Assembly (NCBI GenBank): GCA_006386115.1
Contig: VFIW01000022.1
Coordinates: 372,001-436,000, forward strand
Reading direction: 5' to 3'
Length of the DNA: 64,000 nt
DNA from: Globisporangium splendens
Lineage: Eukaryota > Oomycota > Peronosporomycetes > Pythiales > Pythiaceae
Shown: piece after piece, positions 7,638-19,637 of the stretch
How positions within the stretch are numbered: position 1 is the stretch's first letter
How the letters are laid out: every line of letters starts with the position of its first letter
Notes under the pieces: model-generated
The model's database searches: none
What the model saw: the letters and a program-made list of their open reading frames with translations, nothing else
What the model was told of the DNA's origin: nothing
Position numbers and translations under genes: made by a program

Positions 7638-10306
7638 TTAGACCACTGGCCGACTAGTCATCAAATGCGACAGTGACGACACCAAGCGCTGGATCTCCTC
7701 AGGACTTGCTTTGCTTGGGACGCTGCTATTAGTACCGGCAGTAGACGAAAGCTTTCGCGTCTCAGCGACCAAGAACTCGTTAAACTGGCGCCTCGAGATC
7801 ACTCCAGAGCGCAACGAGCAAACCGATGTGGCCGTCGAGGTTGTCGTGCGATACGATCGATCGCTCATCGTGCCATCGAACACGCTGTCGGTCTCGCCAT
7901 CATTGAGACTGACTGCCTCGACCTCGTCGTCGTCGGCGACAATCGTGAGGCAGCCTTCGCTCTGGCTCAGGAACGCGAGTTCCTGCTCTATACGGTCGAG
8001 TCGCTGCTTACGAAGCCGCTCTTTCTTCGTAGCCTGGATGGTGTTGACGGTGTTGCTATTGGACGCTGTTGCTCCTGTGTCTGCGTGTGCGTCGCTTTCA
8101 TCGTTCCCATCGTCGCCAAACGAACCAAGCAAACTCGACTGGTACGCGCCACGCTTGGCAACGACCAGCTCCTCGATTTGTTTCTTCTCGCTTGCATCCA
8201 TTGCAAACTCGTTGCGATCCTCCACTGTTGTTCGATTGAGCTTTGCGACAGAAGATGATTCCATGGAGGAAGCAGCAGACGCCGTGGCATCAGTGTCCGC
8301 GTCGCGCAGCAGTCGGTTCAGACGAGTTTCCTCGTCTTGAGAGAGCACTGGTTTCATGCCGCATGCGATCACTTTCTTGTTGCGTTCGACAAAGTTGTCG
8401 CCGTTCTGAGGCTTCGTGCTGATAAATGATTCATCCTGTCTTGATCCCGCGATGCAGCTGTTAACAGATCGCAGATGATTGAGCCCTCCGGTCGACTCCT
8501 TCGCAACAGAATTCGGCTGCGTCACAAAGGTTTTTCCCATTCCCCCGCCACGTGTGGCACCGGGTTCTGGTTCCTGATTGCGTGCTTGAACTGGTGGTGA
8601 AGCGACTGGCTTTGGTTTCTTCGCGCCGAATTTGCTGCCTTGATGACTATTGGAAGCAGAGTACACGTGCTTTCCGAGTTTCTCCTCCAAGATCGCGTCC
8701 AGTTGACGCACACGCGCCATTTTGAGCGCGATGTTCGCTGCGAGTGAGCTTTCGGCATCGTTTCCACTGTCGTCATCGATCAACATGTCCTACAAAAACA
8801 AAAACACACACACACACAAAAACAAAACATCCGACAACACCGAGAGCAAATTAGAGGCATCGAGATACAGAACGCAAACACACCAAGGATGCTTACAAAC
8901 GCTTGTTGCTTTGCGAGTCCTGTTTGGAGCAGAACATGCGACCAACTCCGTTGGGAGGAGTTGTTGACTGATATCGGTCCAGAGCTATTGCTCGCTGTAG
9001 CTTCGTCGCGCAGGTCACGTTCTGACATGAGCGACAGCACGTGATCATAATTCTTCGGGAATTCGAGCCACTGCGCTCCATCATCTCCCTTCCGCGATGT
9101 CAGTGACGTCACGTAAGTTTGCAATTCGTCGCGCAATCGCTCGCGCTCGTCCTCGGCGTCCTGCAGTTCCTTTCGAGCTGCTAGGGATCGAGTGTATTCA
9201 TCACCATCGTCGTCGATGCAAGGAACAACGCTATCGGGAGCGAAAGGCAGTGAGTCAGTGGTGTGTTGCTCCATTGTATCCTCTTCGTCGTCGCTGGAAA
9301 GGACCGGACTGTCACAATCTTGGCTTTCATTATCAGCTCCCTGCTCGTCTATTTCATCGGGGACGCGCTGTGGGTGGTCGATTGCCGAGGGTAAAGTGCT
9401 TCGCTGCGTGATGGCATCCACGCAAAGTGGACCAAGTGAACCCGTGCGTTCATGAGCATGATCATGCGATTCGGCTGCCTTCACATCTTCTTCGTGTGGA
9501 GCGTAGACATCGTTTTCGTCTTCAACCTTCTGGGACGAACTGCTAATCAACTCAGCGTCTGTATCTTGTTGTACTTCTTCATCATCACCCGATGTGAGGG
9601 AGACACGAGCACCGCTCACCATCAAAGACTCAATTGGAGACTCCGACAAGGACTCACGATGCTGATGGAGTTCAGGCGTCGGTCCTGTGGTTTCTGTTGC
9701 TTCATTCGTACTGGGTTTCCGAGGCGCTTCAATCGGATTCGCAGCGGGAAGCGAACGGACCTTCCGTGCTTGTTCCCCGTCTTCACGATCTTCAGCAGCG
9801 TCACTCTCTAGCTCTTCCGATGACGACGGAGGAAAACTACGGCGATGCCGTGGTGGTGAGTCAGGCAAGTGGGTCATGAAAAACGACGCCGACTTGTCGT
9901 GTGTAGTCGTGGGAGAAAGCTGTGCTGCGTGCATGATGTGAGCTTTCCCAGGACCCACCAACAGCCTTTCAATGCGCGGTTTCTGAGCAAATCCACAGCA
10001 CAAGAGGGATTGTGAATCAATTACAAACCAGTCGCCGCTTGAAAAAGAGAGAACATGTCAGCGTACCGGCGTCGTCTTTGGTCGTCGAGGGTGGCCATAA
10101 CTGTCGTCCTTGGACTGGACAACTTGCAATGCATCGATGGCACTCTCTTGCGCTTCAGAGTTGAAAATTAAGTTGCAGGATTGACTCAACTGCGATGCGT
10201 GCTTGCGGTGTCGCCGGTGGGACTCGCTGCGATGAGGATGGCGACGAAGAAGAAGACCGCGCGGCGAACTCGATGAGAGGAGTCCTTCCGATCGCGGCCG
10301 CTCCAT
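7638..10306 (-). CDS. Long low-complexity protein with weak FSIP1-like motif
   Basis: Three exons (10306-10067, 9982-8897, 8789-7638) joined by 84- and 107-nt introns in phase 0 give 825 residues. Most of the protein is Ser/Glu/Asp-rich and probably disordered. The only suggestive element, at the start of exon 3, is a helix LKMARVRQLDAILEEKLGKHV, which resembles the short conserved helix of fibrous-sheath-interacting protein 1, a flagellum-associated protein. A second helix (KERLRKQRLDRIEQELAFL) follows, then a C-terminal FNEFLVAETRKLSS segment. A flagellar role would suit zoosporic oomycetes but is inference from one short motif. The first exon is Arg/Ser-rich and its ATG is the least certain part of the model. 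Confidence 0.7.
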
Positions 10307-10704
10307 TGGAAACGATGAGGAGTGAGATGACTCCGTGCACTGTTCACCTTAACCGACTCTCAAGAGAGCAGGAGTTCTGCCTGCCTCTGCGTCTTTGCCT
10401 CGCAGATCCCATGAAACGAACGATCGCGTTTGAGTATTTTTGAGACCCGGTTGGCAACTCACGTCAGTGAGCCAACTATTTCGCGATTTTTTCGCTACAT
10501 TAGTTCGTTGGAAGCACCTCGGCGCCTATTGTGTTACGCAGTGGTGCCACAACATTCATCATGCCTGGCAATGAAGAACGCAAGCGTATCAACTTTATTT
10601 GCTGGACTAAAGCAAGAGACCGCTAACTCTTTAAAAAACACTTGCGCAATTTACAAACGCACAAACACATTGAACGACGACACGTACATACCCTGGCCAA
10701 TTGC
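10307..10704. other. Intergenic, no gene recognised
   Basis: This stretch lies between two co-directional minus-strand genes. It should hold the 3' end of the DUF1765-type gene and the promoter of the downstream gene. I see no distinct element in it. Confidence 0.5.
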
Positions 10705-13700
10705 TCAGCAGTACCCTAGTGGCGGAGCTTCGACACACTTATTTTGGCTGAGCTCTTGGTAATATTTCTTCAGCATCTCGGAATAATGACGCAGGGATAG
10801 CGCCGCGTACACTTGAAGCTCCGGAGGGTACTTCACTGTATTTGCTAAGCGTCTCAGTTCGTCGAGACTCGAGACTTCTTCCGCTGGAAGGTAGCGAAGG
10901 TAGTACGGAGGCTCGCGACGCAGCTCTTCGTCCAGCAAATCGAATTCATGCCACGGCTTCCCGCCTGGGAGCCCCTCGTTCATGCTTGACGACGGGTTCA
11001 GCTCGTCGACTGTCTTGCGGCTCAGCTTCTGGAAGGCGATCGCACGACTTCGTGCGCACTGAATCTCGTTCTGGTACTTGCGGTTCCCTTCCTTAGCATG
11101 CTTGCGCTCTTGGACACAAATCGCGCCAATGCAAGCGTCAAACGCTCTCCACAATGCCTGCTCCATACGCAATGCATTGAACTCAGCAGCAGTGATCTGG
11201 TACTGCCTACCGTTGTTTGCACCAATGTGATCGTCCTGGTCGTCGAACCCATTTGGAGAATTGTCGTTGCTGTCTAACGGGGAGATAGCGTACCGTCCAA
11301 TCAGCAAGTGATCGATGGGCGAGTCCAAAAAGTATCGGTTGACGCGAATGATCTTGTACACCAGCAAGTGGTGATAGTTGCTGCGTACGTCAACGTTCCA
11401 ATGCAGAAACAGAAACATGTGTCGCTGCACGAGAACCTTCAAAATGTTTTGCCGCAGGTCACCGTCAAAGTAGTCCATTCGGTTGTACAAAAACTGGAGC
11501 ACACGGTTCAAAATCTCGAAGCTCTCACTGGCGAGCATGACGCGAATGCCGATAGCAAATGACTGTCCCGAGAAGGTTGGTGGTAGTCGATACACAAGTT
11601 GCTCGGTTTCGTTCGGGACCAGACTCGCTGTGGCACTGAACCATTCTTCAAACCGTGACAAGCTGCCCGCCACACTACGTGCATGGAACACATTGGTGCA
11701 CTCATACACTGCAAGAATGCAACTCTCCAGCAGTTCCTTGTTGTGTAGCAGTTGAGCGGCTGTATCAAAGACTGTTCTGATATTTCGGATCGATTTGAGC
11801 TCGAAGGGGGTCTTCAAGTCGTCATTGGGCGATGGCGGCTCCAACATCGATGGTGCGACAGAGTTACTCGTGTCGCGGATATACAACCATTTTCCCCAGC
11901 TTGCCTCTTTCAACAACAAAAGCGACACTCGGATGAGCAGGGAATATCCCGGCAGCGCACTCCAAATCATCTCACCCACAGAACAGATCTCAGCGTGCTG
12001 TGTGTAGCATCCCATGAAGACGGCGAAAAACTCGCCATCATGGCTGAGTTTTTCCAACCAGCTCACTTTGGTCGAGTCATTCATGTGGAACACGTCATTG
12101 TCTGTGTACGGTGCGAGGTATGGCGCATACCGAGTCCACCGAAACAGTGTTGGGTTCATCCACTTGAAATTATCAACGGCTGCACGACTTGAAGATGCAA
12201 AATGGTCGCCATTCTGGTTTCTTTCACCCGACGATTTTGATTCAGTTCTCGAGTACGCGGTTTCACCAGGATCGTCCGGTTCCGAAAGCACGTGACCTTC
12301 AAATTCGCTCCACTGATTCAGCGAGCTGGCAAATGTGATTCCATTTCCAAACTTTGAAGACGATCTTCGACGACTAGCAGCATGATTAGGCGAGCCTGGC
12401 GATTGAGACTGACCGTTAGACGAAGACGACGACTGATCTTGCTCCATTGCTGCAGTGTTGGTCCACTTCTTTTGTCTGTATGTGAAAAAGATCTCGTCGA
12501 TGATCATTCGCTGGAGCACAGGAGTGCGGAAAAAGCAGATCGCGAGGACTTTGGCGAAGAATTGCATTTCCGAGAGTGTGATCCAGGATCGTGTCTTCAG
12601 TTTGGCCGATTCGATGTTCTCAATCACATACTTGAACGTTGCGACGAGCAGACAGCGGTACAGATACAAGTCACGCTCCCCATCCGAACCTTCTTCGCCA
12701 CCAGCAACTCCGTTGCTGCTGTTGCAATCGCTCGCATTGCTTCCCGACGCGGTTGGCGAGTTCGCAGTCCATCCCATCCCCTGCGCAGAACTGGTCTCGC
12801 AATTGTTGGATGCAACTGGCGAGTTAGCGGTCCATCCCATACCGTGTCCCGAGTTATTTTCTCGGCGAGTCGGTCTCTGTGCTCGCGAACTGGACGCAGG
12901 TGGCGAGTTGGCAGTCCATCCCATTCCATGGCCCGAATTGTTTTCACGACGAGTAGGTCGTTGTGCTCTTCGCGAGTTACTGGACGATGTCGCGGGACTC
13001 GTGTCGGCAGTTAGATTAAACTCGACCCGTTCGGCGATCAGCGCGATCAGCTGGCATTGCGTTTCCTTCATTTCACTCGTCAGGCACGCCTTCTCATCGT
13101 TCAACTGAGCGATAATGAACTTCCAGCACAGCAAAAGCGCTCGGCGGCATTGACGAAACAACCTTCGTTGCTCCCAACTCGAGATCATCGCTAAACAGAC
13201 ACAAAGGCAAGAGAAAAGTCAATCGAACTGTGCCATAGATACCACACTCGTTTCTGGCAAACGTACCTGCAGGCGCTCCACTGCTCGCACTTGGGTTGCC
13301 CGCAAACGCCGCGTTACCTTCTCCCACGTAGAACTGCGCGATCTGCGCTTGGTACTCTCTCGTCGCCATCTGTGTGAGCAATTCGAGCAGCGTATTCATC
13401 TCCGCATTGCCATCGCCGCCCGCATGCTCACTTTGCGGGCTTCCGGACGAACCAGAGTTGGAGGGTGTCGTCGCGTCCGTGACCAATTTCGGGATCTTTG
13501 AGAGCAAGACGCCCCACTTGAGCACTTCGCTCGAGCCCGGTCGGACCGGAGACACCATGCTTTCGGAGGAGCCCGAGCCGCTCGACTCTGTCGCTTGCAG
13601 CATGGCCGTCGTCTCTATTCCGAGACCAAACGGCGGGCTGCTCGCGAGCGGCACCTTGTTTCCCCTGCTCTCGTACTGGTGGTGGAACTGGTTGTCGCTG

Positions 13701-13804
13701 CTCGCGAGCAGCGGGTACCCCGTGTTGGCCGACGACATGGACGCCGAGCCGCTCGACGGCGGTTTCCCGATCGACTTGAAGAACCTTTTGATCTTGTTCA
13801 CCAT
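10705..13804 (-). CDS. DUF1765/UPF0592-type large helical protein
   Basis: Two exons (13804-13267 and 13190-10705) with a 76-nt intron give 1007 residues. The N-terminus is basic (MVNKIKRFFKSIGK), followed by a Ser/Gly-rich region and a helix (LLELLTQMATREYQAQIAQF). The C-terminal half is helical and contains a stretch RQNILKVLVQRHMFLFLHWN then VRSNYHHLLVYKIIR, the pattern I associate with DUF1765 proteins of fungi and oomycetes (UPF0592), whose role is poorly defined. Between residues about 250 and 330 is a tandem repeat rich in R-R-E-N-N and GMGWTANSP. The DUF assignment is from memory of the motif and needs a profile search; the gene itself is secure. Confidence 0.75.
12751..12972 (-). repeat. 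Coding tandem repeat (GMGWTANSP unit)
   Basis: Within the DUF1765-type gene, the peptide GMGWTANSP occurs three times, twice preceded by the block RAQRPTRRENNSGH. The full unit is about 29 codons; the third copy is partial. The DNA copies are still very alike, so the expansion is recent or homogenised. Confidence 0.85.
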
Positions 13805-15075
13805 GGTGCTTCCTTAAGCGCGTTCACTAATATAAAGATGTACGTGGTGGCGCTTTCCCCTGCCGTTCTCTGGACGAGTGCGCGCCTCGCAGCGTTTTGC
13901 GGAATGGCGCGTTTCTCTCTCCATGCGTCTGGCCCGCGCACTCCAATTGTTCTATATGGACGAGCGCAGTCCCCTCTCGAGTGTTATCCTTCGTTCCAGC
14001 AAACCACACACACGCACCCACAAACTTTCCATTTTTCCACGCGCATTTTCCTCGCGCAGTCATCGGTTTTCCGCGCCGTCGGTCATCAGGATGCGCGTGT
14101 TCTCATATACGAACAGAAAGTCTATTCGTTTTCAAAGGGGAGATCTCTCATTTGTTGTCTTGTTTGAAGCTATGTTGAAGCAAGTAGAAGTGAAAGGGTA
14201 TGGGTTCGTATAGGTTGAAGAGATCCAGCCAAAAAGATCGATTTTTCTTTCTTTCGTTCTTTTGGAAGGCAATTAGCTGCGGGAACAATAGCGAAGAGCT
14301 TGAGTGACAGTAGCCTCTCTCTTTCTCTATAGAAGAAAAGCAAGATGGCAGTGAACTTATGGACCGCGAACGCAAAAGAGCTATTGGAGCATGGACCTGC
14401 GGTGGTTTCCTTATACGCATTTCGCCTGTGGTGGTTACCGCGTGCTCAATCTTTTCGGAAATATCGTCTGCTGACTCTCGGAGCTTCCATAAACGACAGC
14501 GCAACTCTTAGACGGACGTCAAACGCCAACCACAACTCGCAAACTGGCTGCAGAATCGAACTCTTTGTCTCCCTCCACGAGTGCCTAATGCATCCCTCTT
14601 TCCATGGATCACGCAGACTCGACACGACGCGTGACGTGCTTGACAGCGCTCAAATGCCTCGTCTAATACAGAAAACGAGCGTTTTATTGCGCAGCAACAG
14701 TTGTTGGTACCCAAAGCATTAACAGAAGGACATGAAGCATCTGTGCACATTTTATTGTCGGATGCGCTCTCTACACTTTCTCTGTCTCTGCTGAAGCTGC
14801 TGTTATTGTTGAGGTTCACGTATAGATTATCCAAGCTAACGATCAGATCTTCGCCTCACAGAAACCCACGCGCACAAGAGACAAACAGCGAGATGGGTGC
14901 AACTAGCTGGCGTCAGCACGACTGGACAGACGAGAGAGCCTGCGTGACCCATCTGGCCACAGTCAGTCACTTGGGTTCAGAATAAGAAGCCGCCGTCCCA
15001 CTCCCGACTCAACTTCAACTGTATATACGAATAACTGCCTGACTCGGACGCGGCATTCCAGTGTCATAGGCTCGG
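13805..15075. other. Sparse tract; no secure gene
   Basis: The left part should contain the promoter of the DUF1765-type gene. On the minus strand, one frame is open from 14834 to about 14150 except for a single TAA at 14510-14508. Its translation (DNLYVNLNNNSSFSRDRE, later WKLRESADDISEKIEHAV) looks partly protein-like but I cannot match it to a family. It may be a decayed gene. Confidence 0.35.
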
Positions 15076-15258
15076 CTACTCGTAATATACGACACAAATG
15101 TCAGGAAATGCAGTTTGGACTGCGAGGAGAGATGCATTGTGCTTCTTAAGCTGCTCGGAAAGCAAACTAAGGTTGTTGCAACTGGTGATCCTGCCCGAGC
15201 CGAAAGGCACGGTGACGAAACAAAAGGAGACGTGATCAAGAAACAAAAAGGAACTCAT
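15076..15258 (-). pseudogene. Possible remnant of a GDSL-type esterase
   Basis: A 60-codon minus-strand frame reads VTVPFGSG, SCNNLSLLSEQLKKHNASL and FPDICVVYYE before a stop. The arrangement C-N-N ... L..HN..L ... FPD..VVYY resembles the C-terminal half of GDSL lipase/esterases. The N-terminal block (with the GDSL Ser) and the C-terminal DxxH block are not found nearby, and the frame breaks right after YYE. It could also be an unrelated short frame. Confidence 0.3.
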
Positions 15259-15397
15259 TGTCTGCGATGAAACCTGTAAAAATCACGTGTTACTGGATTG
15301 ACAGAATGCTTCAAGCGCAGTGAGGAAATGCACGGACAGTTCCCTTAACAATTGCTCTCGCTTCAATCACAAGAGACAAGAGGAGCTGACGAAACGA

Positions 15398-15997
15398 TTA
15401 GCACGCTGGATTGGGAAGCGTTGGCTCCGGGGCTGCGATTGGTGCCGGCGGAACGGTTGGAGCTGGAGTATCCGGAGTTCCGGTGGTCGGACCCGGTGTA
15501 GCAGCTGGAGCGGTGATAGTCGGAGGTGGCGTTTGTGGGGCAGGAGTCGTCGGACCTGGGGTATTTGGGACTGCTGTTGTTGGAGCTGGGATCGGATGTG
15601 GGGCAGCTGTGGTTGGCGCAGGTGTGAACTGACTGCACGTGGTTGAGTAATCTCGCAAGAATCGGTAGATGTTGATCGAGTTCTTCGTCAATGAGTTGAC
15701 GGTGATGCAATCCGTGAGTGTCGACGTCTTGGCGAGCAGCTCGCTCATGGACAATGAACATTCGGGAGCAGCACACATCGTCGCGAGAAGCTCAGGAGCT
15801 GGAGTGCCCGAGACCGGAACAAAGCCGAACGAATTGTTCGTCGCAACTCGGCACTTGGCGTAGTTGGTGCCCGACTCAAGCAACCCGGTTGATGCGAGCT
15901 TGGTCACTTCGCTGCTTGAGGTCGCGCATTGGTCTTCGGCACTGGCGACGGCTCCAGCTAGTGCTGCAAGCGTAACGAGAGTCCACTTGGGGTTCAT
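15398..15997 (-). CDS. Elicitin-like secreted protein with Pro/Thr-rich tail
   Basis: Single exon of 199 residues. Residues 1-20 form a signal peptide (TLVTLAALAGAVASA, cleavage before EDQC). The elicitin domain follows, with six cysteines at 24, 49, 75, 80, 97 and 121; the spacing 25-26-5-17-24 is close to the canonical elicitin pattern, so three disulfides are expected. From about residue 125 the protein is a Pro/Thr/Ala-rich tail with repeated PxPTT-like units, probably O-glycosylated, ending in PNPAC. There is no hydrophobic C-terminal tail, so a GPI anchor is unlikely. Elicitins bind sterols or lipids, and several trigger plant defence; elicitin-like proteins of this long class are mostly uncharacterised. 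Its activity cannot be told from sequence. Confidence 0.92.
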   Translation of the reverse strand: MNPKWTLVTLAALAGAVASAEDQCATSSSEVTKLASTGLLESGTNYAKCRVATNNSFGFVPVSGTPAPELLATMCAAPECSLSMSELLAKTSTLTDCITVNSLTKNSINIYRFLRDYSTTCSQFTPAPTTAAPHPIPAPTTAVPNTPGPTTPAPQTPPPTITAPAATPGPTTGTPDTPAPTVPPAPIAAPEPTLPNPAC

Positions 15998-16634
15998 GTG
16001 GACGCTGCAGAACGACTGGAGATGTCAAGTCTTTCGATATTGGGCACTTGGACGGAAGCTTAAGAATGAAACAGGAGCTGGCTGCTGACAGCGGTATCTC
16101 TTTCAATGGAGCATGGACATCAGTGTCAATGATAAGCGATGAAATCGACTGATCGACGACCAGCTAGGTGCGTTGTCGGGAAACAGTGTCCGCAGGAGCA
16201 TACGAGCACTTTATAAATGAACAAGCTCGGCTGCTGGAGATGTATCTGCAGTAAAACTCGACTACAATAACGTCTTCGATTACTGCATATATGTAATACT
16301 TGCAGAAGACGATCAAAACCATATCGAGCGGTAAATGTTCATCTTGCTGGGGTTTTCCGACGGCGAAGGACTTCTTCGTCAACGCAGTGAACGCGAAAGT
16401 GACACACATTGCATAAAACAGGCACTGAGTTCCTGTCAAGCGCACCTACTGAATTATGTTGTAGATGTCAAACACACCCAATTCACCCATCACCCAGGTG
16501 ATTTAGTTTCACCCAAACTGTCATGAGTGGTGGGATAATCACATAAAGTGCGAACTTATTAGAGAGCCAACCACAGCAACACATTGAACCGCAGGTTCGT
16601 ACTGTTTGGCTGAAGCTACGAGAGGGCAGGCACC
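15998..16634. other. Intergenic between elicitin-like gene and CWF19L2; one weak small frame
   Basis: The tract holds the divergent upstream regions of both neighbours. A 93-codon minus-strand frame (16445-16164) begins with a hydrophobic leader (CLFYAMCVTFAFTAL) like a signal peptide, but its remainder is not family-like. I would not call it a gene without transcript support. Confidence 0.35.
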
Positions 16635-19600
16635 ATGAGCTCGTCGCTCCTGTCGGGGATCAAGTTCCTGAAGGAAGGCAGCGGCAAGAGCGACGACGCG
16701 AAGCAGACGAAGCGCGCGCGCGACAAGAAGGACGAGCGCAAGCACCATCGGCGACAACCGGTGCGGTTTTCTTTCTCTTCCTTGCGTTTTCTCTTGCGTT
16801 GTTCAGGTTGTTTCTCACGAACAGCGCTTTGCACGTTGCGTGGACAGGATTGGGTGAACCCTGCGCTTGAGAAACGTCTGCAGAGCGGGGAGAAGGACGG
16901 GGAGAAGAGCAGCAGCAAACATTCGAAGAAGAGCAAGAGACACCACAAGCACAAGCGCCACAAGAAGCACAAGAAGAGTGCAGATTCGTCGTCCAGCGAC
17001 AGCGACAGTGACTCCAGTGGCAGCAACAGTGACTCCAGTGGCAGCAACAGTGAGGATGCACGAAACGAAGACGAGCAGCGTGCAGCAGCACTAGAGCGAC
17101 AGCGAAAAGCGGATCTGGATCGAGATGAGTGGATGGCAACGGTACGCAACGAGCGCATTCATTGACTCAGGGTTCAATGCATATCACCTAGGATACTCAA
17201 ATCTCCTCCTGTTATTGTGTGTGTGCGTATGGGTTGCTCGATGCAGCCGTTCATGTCCAATGCCGCACCTAAACCAGTCGAGAAAACTGCCGAAGAATTG
17301 CGTGAGCAGGAGAAAGCCGACAAGATCCAAGCCGAGATCGACGCAGGCATCCGTGAACCAGTGACGGGGATGTTCTATGGTCTGTACGACCCAAGGAATC
17401 CCGACAAGCGGCCAACACTATCCGAAGAAACGGAGGGAGATGCAAAGGATCATCAGGAGCAAGAGAGAGACCAACCACTTTTCGGAGATGGTGGGGCAAG
17501 CTGGCGCGCCAAAATGCTGCAGCGTGCAAAGGACAAAGCGCGCGAGACGGGACGTCCGCTGGAGGAAATCGTGCAAGAACGCTTTGGATCGCTTGAGATC
17601 TTGAAAGAAAGTGTCAAGGGATCGGCACGCGCCACGGCGCATCTCCACTACAAACGATACGATGAGGAAGGTAATGTGAAGCGTTCGGAGTCGGGGAGAC
17701 GAACGCTTCCAATCGGAAGGGATGTGAAGGACAAGACTCTCCTGAAGAGTTTCTCAACAAGAGTGCAGCAGTCAGTCTCGAGAAATATGCGCGATGACGA
17801 TGGTAAGCAAGATGCGTCGAGAAGAAGATATGAAAGTAGCAGTCGCGACAACGACGAGGAGGAGGAAGAACCCATCGATTATTCGAGATTGCCGGATTTT
17901 GAAGAACGGAAGGAGAGATGTAATAATGCGCCACCCGACGATGGCCGCAAGCGATTCAGTCGTAGTCGTGAAAGGCGCGCTGATAGCTACAGCAAGCGAC
18001 CACGACGATCACGCAGTCGGTCTCGCTCTAGATCGCCTGCCAACAAAAGAAGGCGCGATCGAAGCGAAGGCAGAGCAAGTGAGCGTTCTGAGACGCGTAA
18101 GCCACCAACTCAGCGAAAAGAGAAAGAAAGCCCGGCATCTGAACGACCAATTTCTCAAGCTGAACCAAAAAAGAAACCTGTTTCTGCGGTTGATGAAGCA
18201 AAAGCTCAAGAAGAAAAGGAGCTTTTGGAGAAGCGGAACGCATTCCTCTATGGTGGAAACAAGCCAAAAGAAGCAGTTGGTTCTCAACAAGATCGTGCTC
18301 TTTCTGAAGGTAAGGTCGAAGCGGATCCGAGTGAGTCTAAGCAAAAGGTCTCTCCGACGAAGAATGCTGAGGAAGCCGTGGATTTGAACAAGCTGGCTGC
18401 GAAAGCCCTGCGCGCTCAAATGATGGGCAAAACAGAGCTGTTCCAGAAACTCAAGCACCAGCTCAATGAGTTGGAGGCCAAGAGAGATCAGGAAGCAGCA
18501 GCAGCGTCGGTCCCACACTACGAGGCGATCAACAGCGCGCTGCCGCCGTTAGAAAAGGAAGATATGCGCTATGGCTCGCGCAAGGGCAAGAAAAACAGAG
18601 ACAGCAAGGGAGACGACAACGTCTCGTTGGACGAGCTTGTGCGCGAAGAGCGGATGACAAGCGCTCACGTTGGGTCTGGCGATATGGATTCAATTCATGC
18701 GCGAAACATTTTGCGACTCGGATCGCGGTACAAGGGCACTGAGGTGAATGCGCAGAACTTATCGAGCGGCTTTGACGAGGAAGAACAGGTCGACACCAAG
18801 ATGTATGAAAACCGTGATGCCCATTTGACCAAGCGCGCGACCCATGAGCGCGAGCGTGCGCGTGCGATCGGGGAGGCCAAGAAGTGGGACGAGAAGACCC
18901 AGAAATGCGCGCGCTGCATGCAGAGCCCAGCGTTTAAGAAGCATTTGATGCTGTCGTTGGGCGAGTTCACGTACTTGGCGATTCCCAGTAAGCCCCGATT
19001 GCATCCAGGTCACTGTGTGATCGTTCCGCTGGACCATACGGCGTCATCGACACAAGCGAGCGACCAAGCGTGGGACGAGATCAAGCGGTTCCAGAAATCG
19101 CTGACTGCGATGTGCGCCAAGCAATTCGGCACGAGCATGGTGTTTATCGAGCAAACGAGTGCGCCGCATCGCAAGCGTCACACCGTGATTGAATGCATTC
19201 CTGTGGACAGCGAGTTGGCGCTGGATACGCCTCTGTACTTCAAGCAAGAACTCACGCAGGTCGACGAAGAGTGGTCGACGCACAAGAAGATCATCGAGAC
19301 AGCGAGTGGCGGCGTCAAGCGCCATGTGCCACCGCAATTTGCGTATTTCCATATCGAATGGGCGGGCGATGCGAAAACCGGCAATGGAGGCGGTGGGTAC
19401 GCGCATGTGATTGAGGATGAGACCAAGTTCCCGCCAGATTTTGGCGTGAACGTCGTCGCGGGTATGCTCGGCGTGGATCCACCGAGGTATGGGCGCCGGG
19501 ACGCGGGGCAACGCCGGTCGTTTGAAAAGGAAAAAGAGGAGGTGCTGGCGTTCCTGAAAGACTGGGAGCGCTTCGACTGGACCCAGGACCTCGACGGCGG

Positions 19601-19637
19601 ACACTACGAGCAAGACGAATCAAAAGGAGAAGAATGA
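16635..19637 (+). CDS. CWF19L2: CWF19-like protein 2 (CwfJ family splicing / lariat debranching factor)
   Basis: Three exons (16635-16760, 16848-17141, 17247-19637) with introns of 87 and 105 nt give 936 residues. The first 100 residues are Lys/His-rich with an [12 protein letters not shown] repeat. Next comes the family segment DEWMATPFMS, created exactly at the exon 2-3 junction. The middle is RS-rich ([11 protein letters not shown]), as in many splicing factors. The C-terminus carries both CwfJ domains: [20 protein letters not shown], a HIT-like [10 protein letters not shown] at about residue 740, [16 protein letters not shown], and the second domain with YFHIEWAG and [10 protein letters not shown]. 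The family acts with the lariat debranching enzyme and late spliceosomes. Confidence 0.95.
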
